Under the pieces are notes generated by a model that worked only from the letters and a program-made list of their open reading frames with translations, was not told where the DNA came from and ran no database searches. Position numbers and translations under genes: made by a program. From CAZRDB01 sp964598695 (lineage in GTDB: Bacteria; Armatimonadota; Zipacnadia; UBA1398), in assembly GCA_964598695.1 (NCBI GenBank), contig CAZRDB010000157.1, positions 1 through 11,881 on the forward strand: a stretch of 11,881 nucleotides of DNA, given 5' to 3'. Positions 6,544 to 11,881 of this stretch are shown piece by piece (within the stretch, counting starts at the first letter, position 1; every line of letters begins with the position of its first letter).

Positions 6544-7788
6544 TTACCCCTTCCTGATCTTGCCACCCAGTGTCTCACGCAGTGTGAGCCACGCTCCGCG
6601 GATCGGCCCCAGCGAGCGCCTGCGCGAGATCTCCTCCCGCGCCAGCTCCGCGGCGTGGAGCGCCAGCCCCAGTGCCGTGAAGCTCGCCGGCCCCGCCACG
6701 AGTTCCATGCCCATCCCGATCCCCATCGCCCGTGCGGTCCGGACGAGCATCCCCCCGAACCGGTGACGCGCCAACTCGGCCACACCCGGAAGCTGCGCGC
6801 CGCCACCGGCCAGCACGATCCCCGATGGCGCCATCGCCAACGCCCCCGCCCGCATCAGCCGCTCGCGGGCGAGGTCGAGGACCTCCTCCATCCGCGCCTC
6901 GACGATCTCGCACAGCAGGCTGTGCGGCGCGCTCTCCAGCTCCCCCGTCTGCGCGTCGCGAAACTCCACCTCGCGCTCGGGATCGGCCATCTCCGGCATG
7001 GCCCGGCCGTAGGCGAGCTTGAGCCGCTCCGCATCGTCGTAGGAAGTCTCGAGGCAGGTCGCGATGTCGGTGGTCACGCTCAAACCGCCGATCGGCAGCA
7101 CGCCCGCGAAGCTGAGCGCTCCGCGCCGGAAGCACGACAGCTCGGTCGTGCCGCCGCCGAGGTCGATCAGCAGCACGCCGGTCTCGCGCTCCTCCTCGGA
7201 GAGGCAGGCGAAACCCGTCGCCAGGCTCTGCAGCGCGCACTGATGCGGGCTGATCCCCGCGCTCCGGACGCACTCCTCGATCTCGCGCCGCGCCGCGGTG
7301 GCCCCGGTGATGATCCGCACGTCCGCCTGCAGGTGCTGGCCGCTCCGCCCCACCGGGTCGCGCAGGCCGGGCTCGCCGTCCAGGCTGAACTCGCGAGCGG
7401 AGACGTACACGACCTCACGGCCGATCGGGAGCTGCACCTGCGCTCCCTGCTCGATCGCCCGCGCGACGTGGTCCTGGGTGATCGCGCCGCGACCGCCGAT
7501 CTCCACCGCGCCGATCTCGATCTGGGTGGCGATGTGGTCGCCGCCAACCCCGCAGACCACATCCAGGATCTGCACGTCGGCCGACTGTTCCGCCGCCCGG
7601 ACCGCTTCGCGCACCGCCGAGGTGACCGCGTGCGGATCGACGACCGCCCCCGCCACCATCCCATGGTTGGGGGCGATCCCGATCCCGAGAACGTCCAGGT
7701 TCCGCCGCGCGACGAAGGCCTCGCCCACCAGGGCGCAGACCTTGGTCGTCCCGACGTCGACCCCTACCACGAGATGTGAATCCAGCAT
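6544..7788 (-). CDS. ftsA: Cell division protein FtsA
   Basis: Actin-fold ATPase that tethers FtsZ filaments to the cytoplasmic membrane and recruits later divisome proteins. The ATG at 7788 is chosen because GAGAGG lies 7 bases upstream (minus strand, 7796-7801) and the protein then opens directly with the first phosphate loop, GVDVGTTKV (residues 9-17). An in-frame GTG at 7821, immediately after the ftsQ stop, is the alternative. The second phosphate loop is LLIDLGGGTTELS (near residue 205), and the adenosine motif is GIVLAGGGAQLPG in the C-terminal third. The FtsA-specific 1C subdomain occupies about residues 80-165. The end, RGAWLTLRETLGGKIRKG, is a plausible amphipathic membrane-targeting helix. 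Its 414 residues are normal for the family. The usual partner gene ftsZ does not follow. Confidence 0.94.
   Translation of the reverse strand: MLDSHLVVGVDVGTTKVCALVGEAFVARRNLDVLGIGIAPNHGMVAGAVVDPHAVTSAVREAVRAAEQSADVQILDVVCGVGGDHIATQIEIGAVEIGGRGAITQDHVARAIEQGAQVQLPIGREVVYVSAREFSLDGEPGLRDPVGRSGQHLQADVRIITGATAARREIEECVRSAGISPHQCALQSLATGFACLSEEERETGVLLIDLGGGTTELSCFRRGALSFAGVLPIGGLSVTTDIATCLETSYDDAERLKLAYGRAMPEMADPEREVEFRDAQTGELESAPHSLLCEIVEARMEEVLDLARERLMRAGALAMAPSGIVLAGGGAQLPGVAELARHRFGGMLVRTARAMGIGMGMELVAGPASFTALGLALHAAELAREEISRRRSLGPIRGAWLTLRETLGGKIRKG
6547..6554 (-). promoter_or_regulatory. Ribosome-binding site of the cysteine-rich gene
   Basis: GGAAGGGG on the minus strand is formed by the last codons of ftsA, 7 bases ahead of the ATG at 6539. 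Initiation is thus likely tied to ribosomes finishing ftsA. Confidence 0.6.
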
Positions 7789-7795
7789 CCGCTTG

Positions 7796-7801
7796 CCTCT
7801 C
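7796..7801 (-). promoter_or_regulatory. Ribosome-binding site deciding the ftsA start
   Basis: GAGAGG on the minus strand sits 7 bases before the ATG at 7788. It favours that codon over the GTG at 7821, which directly abuts the ftsQ stop. Confidence 0.6.
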
Positions 7802-7821
7802 GCGTGCTTACCGCGCTCCAC

Positions 7822-8697
7822 TTACCGCGACGGTTGCTCCTTCTTTCGGGCCGATGGCCCGTTGGCCTTCCCGAGGGGCGGCCCGTCGGGGGGCGGCGCC
7901 GACTCCGACGACTCGACCTCGACCGCGTGCCGGTGGCCCAGCACCGGCAGCTCAGCCAGCTCGAGATCGATGTACTCCACATCGGGCGCCAACCCCGGCA
8001 GCAGCGCCTCGGCGGCCAGCAGCTTCCGTTCCGAGTCCTCGGCCGAGCCCACCTTCAGCAACATGCCGCCCGCGAGCGCGAGGTTCGCCCGACCATCGCC
8101 CCGGTAGTCGAGCTTGGCCACCGCCGGCAGCGAGCGCCGCCGCGCCGCATCGAGCCACAGGGTCGCGCAGCGCAGGATCTCGGGCGGGATCCGCCAGTCA
8201 CGGATCGCCGAGACCTCCGCACCGACGAGCAGCGGTAACTCCCCGGGCTCCTCCACCGGAGCGAAGAGCACGCCCTTGCGGTCGGCCAGGAAGTCGCCGT
8301 TGGCCAGCCGTACCCGCACGTAGGGCGTGCGCGGCGTGACGCGAACGCGCAGCGTGCCCGGCGGGATCCGCAGCACCTGAACGCTCTCCACGATCGGCTG
8401 CTCGCGCAGGACCGAGACCACGGCGCTGCTTCGGAAGGCGAAGAGATTCCCCCCGAGGGGCACCGCCTCCGCGACGATGCTCTTGCACGGCTCCGGGCCC
8501 AGGCACTCGACGTGCCGGATCTCGAACGCGGGGCTTCCGTACACGAGGTACCCGACCGCTCCGAGCGCCAACGCCGCGAGCACCGTCCGGCAACCCGGCC
8601 GGCGCGCGGGCCGAGGCGCCGCGGCCGGCGCGGTGCGGCCCGGCGCGCGCGTCACCCGCCGAACCGTGCGACCCGTGTCCGCGGGGATCCGCCTCAC
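7822..8697 (-). CDS. ftsQ: Cell division protein FtsQ/DivIB
   Basis: Bitopic divisome scaffold that links early cytoplasmic and late periplasmic division proteins. The GTG at 8697 overlaps the murC stop as GTGA, a typical coupled junction. A longer frame begins at 8796 but would lie inside murC. The 291 residues comprise a basic, Arg/Pro/Ala-rich cytoplasmic tail (1-37) and one membrane helix (about 38-54). A POTRA-like domain starts at FEIRHVECLG (about 58-125). A beta domain follows, including RVTPRTPYVRVRLANGDFLADRKGVLF, and then a charged, proline-rich tail. Sequence conservation in this family is low, so the assignment rests on topology, the POTRA pattern and the murC-ftsQ-ftsA order together. 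Two cysteines near the start of POTRA (CLGPEPC) could form a disulfide, which is unusual but unproven. Confidence 0.85.
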   Translation of the reverse strand: MRRIPADTGRTVRRVTRAPGRTAPAAAPRPARRPGCRTVLAALALGAVGYLVYGSPAFEIRHVECLGPEPCKSIVAEAVPLGGNLFAFRSSAVVSVLREQPIVESVQVLRIPPGTLRVRVTPRTPYVRVRLANGDFLADRKGVLFAPVEEPGELPLLVGAEVSAIRDWRIPPEILRCATLWLDAARRRSLPAVAKLDYRGDGRANLALAGGMLLKVGSAEDSERKLLAAEALLPGLAPDVEYIDLELAELPVLGHRHAVEVESSESAPPPDGPPLGKANGPSARKKEQPSR

Positions 8698-10109
8698 GCC
8701 TCCGTGCCCCTCCCTCCCTCGGCGGCCAGCCGCTCCGAGAGGCCGCGGATGTCGCCCGCGCCCATCAGGAGAATCGTGTCGCCGGGGCCGGCCCACTCCG
8801 CCAGCACCGGCGGGATCTCGTCGAGCCGCGGGCAGAAGCGCATGCGCCCCGCCCCGAGCCGCTCCTCGAGCCGCCGCGCCAGGTCGCTGCCCGTGACGGG
8901 TGCGGCCGCCGGGGTCTCGCGTGCCGCGTAGATCTCGGTGAGTACGACGGCATCGGCTTGGTCGAACGCGCGGGCGAACGCCTCGAGGTGGTAGTGGGTG
9001 CGGGTGTACAGGTGCGGCTGGAAGACCGCGATCAGCCGCCCGTCCGTCGCGCTGCGCACCGCGGCGATCGAGGCGACGACCTCGGCCGGGTGGTGGGCGT
9101 AGTCATCGAGCACCGTGGCGCCCCGGAAGGCCCCCATGCGCTCGAGCCGCCGCCCGGTGCCGTGGAACCCGGCCACCGCACGCGCGATCGCCTCGTCGGC
9201 CACGCCCAGCTCGTGCGCGAGCGCGACGGCCGCGAGGGTGTTGCGCACATTGTGGATCCCCGGGAACCGCAGCGACAGCTCCCGCCGGAAGCCGCCCGGC
9301 CCACAGGCGGTGAAGCGCACACCGCCGTCGCGAGTCTCGATCCCCTCGGCGTGGTAGTCGGCCGGGGTATCGGTCGCGAAGGTGACGGGTGTGCGAGCCA
9401 GCGCCACGAGCGGGCCGACGCGCGGCGAGTCGACGCCCAACACCGCGATGCCCGGCAGATCCCGGACGTACTGGGCGAAGGCCTCCTCGATCGCCTCCGG
9501 CGTGCCGTACTGGTCGATGTGGTCGACATCGACGTTCGTCACGATCGCGTGCGCCGCCGGCATCCGGAGGAACGAACGATCCGACTCATCGGCCTCGATC
9601 ACGGCCAGCGCGCCCCGCCCGGGCCGGGCGTTGCCGCCGATGTCCGGAGACTCCCCTCCGAGCAGCACGAGCGGATCGCGGCCGGCCGAGACCATGATCC
9701 AGGCCAGCAGCGCCGAGGTGGTCGTCTTGCCGTGCGTCCCCGTGACCGCCAGCGTGGTGCGCCGCGCGACGATCTCGGCCAGCACCTCCGAGCGGTGCAG
9801 CACGGGGATCCCCAGTGCGCGGGCCTTCTCCAGCTCCGGGTTCCTGCGGTCGCCCGTGACGACGGCCGTCGAGTAGGTGACCACATCGACGTCCTCGGGG
9901 AGGTTGGCTGCGGCATGGGGGATCGCCACCTGCACGCCCTCCTCACGGAGCGCGGCGATCAGCGCGGTCTCGCCGACATCGCTTCCCGTCACACAGACTC
10001 CGTCCCCTACGAGGATCCGCGCGATGGCGCTCATCCCGATCCCGCCCACGCCGATGATGTGCACCGAGCGCCACGCGGCTGCCCTCGTTGCTTCCGTGCT
10101 CTCAGCCAT
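8694..10109 (-). CDS. murC: UDP-N-acetylmuramate--L-alanine ligase
   Basis: ATP-dependent cytoplasmic ligase that adds L-alanine to UDP-N-acetylmuramic acid, the first amino acid of the peptidoglycan stem peptide. The protein has 471 residues, normal for MurC. The Rossmann-like UDP-binding motif IIGVGGIGMSAIA is at residues 18-30, and the ATP P-loop GTHGKTTTS at 124-132. Other Mur ligase signatures follow: IEADESDRSF, VTNVDVDHID, GIHNVRNTLAAVALA, GTGRRLERMG, VLDDYAHHPAEV and FQPHLYTRT. YAHHP and the GGIGMS type of N-terminus separate it from MurD, MurE and MurF. The ATG at 10109 overlaps the last 8 bases of murG (ATGGCTGA), and an AAGGG site lies 11 bases upstream. The stop overlaps the ftsQ start. 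No murB lies next to it; in many bacteria murB follows murC or is fused to it. Confidence 0.97.
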   Translation of the reverse strand: MAESTEATRAAAWRSVHIIGVGGIGMSAIARILVGDGVCVTGSDVGETALIAALREEGVQVAIPHAAANLPEDVDVVTYSTAVVTGDRRNPELEKARALGIPVLHRSEVLAEIVARRTTLAVTGTHGKTTTSALLAWIMVSAGRDPLVLLGGESPDIGGNARPGRGALAVIEADESDRSFLRMPAAHAIVTNVDVDHIDQYGTPEAIEEAFAQYVRDLPGIAVLGVDSPRVGPLVALARTPVTFATDTPADYHAEGIETRDGGVRFTACGPGGFRRELSLRFPGIHNVRNTLAAVALAHELGVADEAIARAVAGFHGTGRRLERMGAFRGATVLDDYAHHPAEVVASIAAVRSATDGRLIAVFQPHLYTRTHYHLEAFARAFDQADAVVLTEIYAARETPAAAPVTGSDLARRLEERLGAGRMRFCPRLDEIPPVLAEWAGPGDTILLMGAGDIRGLSERLAAEGGRGTEA

Positions 10110-11253
10110 GGCGCTGTCGACCCTTTCCCTCCGCCGTTGCCAGCACGAGCCGCGCAACGCGCTCGCTGGCATCGGCGCGCGCGAAACGACGCGCGGCCTC
10201 CCGCATCGACGCCCGCCGCGGGCCGTCGTCCAGCAGCGCGCCGACCATCTCGGCCAGCGCCCCCTCGCGCACGGCCTCCGACTGGTCGACCACCACCCCG
10301 GCCCCGCTCGCCGCGTAGATCTCCGCGTTGGTTCGCTGATGCTCCTGCGTCGCGTACGGGTAGGGCACCAGGAACGCCGGCGCCCCGCACGCGGCCAGCT
10401 CGTAGACCGTCATCGCGCCCGAGCGCGAGACCACCACGTCGGCGGCGGCCAGCAGGTCGGCCATCCCCTCCTCCACGTACTCGACGAGATGCAGCCTCGG
10501 TCGCACCGCATCGGGGAGCGCCTCGGCCTGCCGGGCCGCATCGGCCAGGTTGCCCCGACCCGTCACGAGGACCATCTCGCCCCCCGCTCCCGCGACCCGT
10601 TCGACCGCGCGCACGGCCGCCTGGTTGAGCGCAACCGCACCGCGGCTCCCGCCGGTGACCACCACGAGCGGCGTCTCTGCCGCGAGCCCCAGCCGCGCGC
10701 GCCCGCGGGCGCCGTCCGGCGCCGCGAACTCCGGCCGGAGCGGGTTGCCGGTGGCGCTGCCGTCCGGCCGGCCCATCCGGTCGGCCACGCCGGCGAATCC
10801 GGTCGAGAGGGAGACCGCGCGACGCGCCAGCACCTGGTTCGCCTTCCCGGGGTGCGAGTCGTTCTCATGCACGTGGGTCGGGATCCCCAACCACTGGGCC
10901 GCCCGCAGTACGCAGACGCTCGCGTAGCCGCCCATCCCCACGACCACGCGGGGACGCAGCCGGCGCAGCAGCAGCAGGGCCTGCGCCAGCGCCCAACCGA
11001 TGCGCAACGCGGCGGCCAGCCACCGCAGCCCCTTGCGTGCCGGGAGCGGCCGGGCAACCAGGTAGTGGCAGGGCAGCCCGGACGCCGCGAACAGATGCGT
11101 CTCCAGGCCGGTCCGTGTCCCAACCAGATGGATCTCGAGCGGCTCGGACAGCCCGGATTCAGGATCTGCCGCGAGGCGCCGGAGCGAGTCGGCGACCGCC
11201 AGCACGGGGTAGATGTGCCCGCCGGTCCCTCCGCTCGACAGGACGATCCGCAT
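10102..11253 (-). CDS. murG: Lipid II synthase (N-acetylglucosaminyltransferase)
   Basis: Peripheral membrane GT-B glycosyltransferase that moves GlcNAc from UDP-GlcNAc to lipid I, giving lipid II. The protein has 383 residues. Signatures in order are the N-terminal G-loop SSGGTGGHIYP (residues 6-16), a second glycine loop VVVGMGGYAS, the HENDSHPGKANQVL segment, GNPLRPEF and a C-domain loop VTGGSRGAVALN. The UDP-GlcNAc pocket motif SRSGAMTVYELAACGAPAFLVPYP and then ATQEHQRTNA complete the set. The hydrophobic basic patch around LRIGWALAQALLLLRRLRPR fits the membrane-facing surface. The ATG at 11253 is chosen over a TTG at 11271 because a strong ribosome-binding site lies 9 bases upstream and the G-loop then sits at the usual distance. 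The 5' end overlaps the ftsW reading frame by 95 bases, while the 3' end overlaps murC by 8. Confidence 0.97.
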   Translation of the reverse strand: MRIVLSSGGTGGHIYPVLAVADSLRRLAADPESGLSEPLEIHLVGTRTGLETHLFAASGLPCHYLVARPLPARKGLRWLAAALRIGWALAQALLLLRRLRPRVVVGMGGYASVCVLRAAQWLGIPTHVHENDSHPGKANQVLARRAVSLSTGFAGVADRMGRPDGSATGNPLRPEFAAPDGARGRARLGLAAETPLVVVTGGSRGAVALNQAAVRAVERVAGAGGEMVLVTGRGNLADAARQAEALPDAVRPRLHLVEYVEEGMADLLAAADVVVSRSGAMTVYELAACGAPAFLVPYPYATQEHQRTNAEIYAASGAGVVVDQSEAVREGALAEMVGALLDDGPRRASMREAARRFARADASERVARLVLATAEGKGRQRHG

Positions 11254-11881
11254 CGAACTCGCCCACCTCAATCGGCCCTTCCTCGCAATCCCGCGAGGCG
11301 GCCAGGATCAAACCAATCGCGCCCAGGAGCACCATCACCGAGGAGCCCCCCGCGCTAACGAAGGGCAACGGCACCCCGGTGGTGGGCGCCAACCCCGTGA
11401 CCACTGCCATGTTGATCAGCGCCTGGACTCCGATCAAGGTCGTGAGTCCGAACGCCAGGCTGCGGGCGTACGGCGACCGCGCACGGACCGCCACGCGGTA
11501 CCCCCGCAGCACAACAACGGCGTAGAGGGCCACGATCGCGAAGGTCAGCAGGAAGCCCAGCTCCTCCCCGATCGCCGCGAGAATCGTGTCCGTGTGCGCC
11601 TCGGGCAGGTAGCCGTACTTGCTGATCCCCTCCCCGAGGCCCCGGCCGTCCACCCCCCCCGCGCCCAGCGCGATCAGGCATCGCTCGATCTGCATGTTCG
11701 GCTCGCCCAACTCGCCGCGGATGAACTCCATCAGGCGGTCGCGCATGTACCCCACCGTCGCCACCGAGAGGGCAAGCACCGCGCCCATCGCGAGGAGCAG
11801 CCGCCGGAGGTCGAGCGACCGAAGGCCCGATGCCGCCAGGGTGGCCACCCCCACCGTGCAGACCAGCACGGTGCTCGCGAG
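11159..11881 (-). CDS. ftsW: Septal peptidoglycan polymerase FtsW, C-terminal part
   Basis: SEDS-family membrane glycosyltransferase that polymerises lipid II at the septum. The 5' part lies beyond the right edge; about 240 C-terminal residues are present. The fragment shows several membrane helices and the family signatures GGVDGRGLGEG, KYGYLPEAHTDTILAAIGEELG, ALINMAVVTGLAPTTGVPLPFVSAGGSS and a final helix. The YLPEAHTD form and the partnership with murG favour FtsW over RodA or SpoVE, although the split between these is not absolute. After the last helix comes a hydrophilic tail of about 50 residues, of which the last 31 or so are encoded within the start of murG in another frame. That is a long overlap for this gene pair, and a frameshift extending the tail is an alternative. 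Confidence 0.93.
   Translation of the reverse strand, partial: LASTVLVCTVGVATLAASGLRSLDLRRLLLAMGAVLALSVATVGYMRDRLMEFIRGELGEPNMQIERCLIALGAGGVDGRGLGEGISKYGYLPEAHTDTILAAIGEELGFLLTFAIVALYAVVVLRGYRVAVRARSPYARSLAFGLTTLIGVQALINMAVVTGLAPTTGVPLPFVSAGGSSVMVLLGAIGLILAASRDCEEGPIEVGEFDADRPVERRDRRAHLPRAGGRRLAPAPRGRS
11263..11269 (-). promoter_or_regulatory. Ribosome-binding site deciding the murG start
   Basis: GAGGTGG on the minus strand lies 9 bases before the ATG at 11253, inside the ftsW reading frame. It selects this ATG over the upstream TTG at 11271, which the site itself abuts. Confidence 0.65.

Noticed and set aside
6540..6806. N-terminal extension of the cysteine-rich gene into ftsA
   Set aside because: The extra residues are the Arg/Trp/Ser-rich out-of-frame reading of ftsA. 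The ATG at 6539 has a well-placed ribosome-binding site.
6211..7779. Plus-strand open frame of 522 codons opposite ftsA
   Set aside because: Shadow of ftsA and the cysteine-rich gene. The Arg/Pro/His-rich product has no domain pattern.
8698..8796. N-terminal extension of ftsQ into murC
   Set aside because: It lies within the murC coding end and gives Gly/Arg-rich sequence; the GTGA junction at 8697 is the usual coupled start.
8958..10628. Plus-strand open frame of 556 codons opposite murC and murG
   Set aside because: Antisense to two genes with complete catalytic motifs; an artefact of high GC.
9877..11358. Plus-strand open frame of 493 codons opposite murC, murG and ftsW
   Set aside because: Crosses three real genes on the other strand and has low-complexity composition.

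Overview
The window is GC-rich bacterial chromosomal DNA in scaffold form. Two 10-base N runs (2247-2256 and 6135-6144) split it into three contigs. It holds a replicative DNA polymerase III alpha subunit and most of a division/cell-wall (dcw) cluster, so it comes from a peptidoglycan-making bacterium. The species cannot be decided from sequence alone. From memory, the order ftsW-murG-murC-ftsQ-ftsA without murB or ddl recalls Gemmatimonadetes and Bacteroidetes. The high GC fits the former, or another GC-rich lineage, better; this is only a hint.

Plus strand, left side. A 5'-truncated helical protein of unknown function (2-766) is followed by a 65-base spacer holding a strong hairpin. Then comes dnaE, the catalytic subunit of the replicase. 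It is present in two pieces, 832-2246 and about 2461-4596. The pieces fit together to a full-length protein of about 1,190 residues, but a gap plus about 200 bases of alien, homopolymer-rich sequence lies between them. By comparison with family members only a handful of codons should be there, so this is most likely an assembly fault and not biology.

Middle. Converging on dnaE from the minus strand is a membrane protein (4694-5992) that resembles DUF6585 proteins. Its annotated start is probably too late: the frame continues upstream through another membrane helix to an in-frame TAG close to the contig end. The second gap follows, so the link between this contig and the dcw contig is not supported by any shared gene.

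Minus strand, right side. The dcw cluster reads from the right edge leftward: ftsW (5' end outside the window), murG, murC, ftsQ, ftsA, then a 90-residue cysteine-rich protein, then a terminator-like hairpin. The genes overlap or nearly touch, which indicates one translationally coupled operon. FtsW makes septal glycan strands, MurG makes lipid II, MurC adds L-alanine to UDP-MurNAc, FtsQ is the divisome scaffold and FtsA is the membrane anchor for FtsZ. The place normally held by ftsZ, directly after ftsA, is taken by the unknown cysteine-rich protein. That is the most interesting biological point in the window. No RNA genes, CRISPR arrays, transposases or integration sites were seen.
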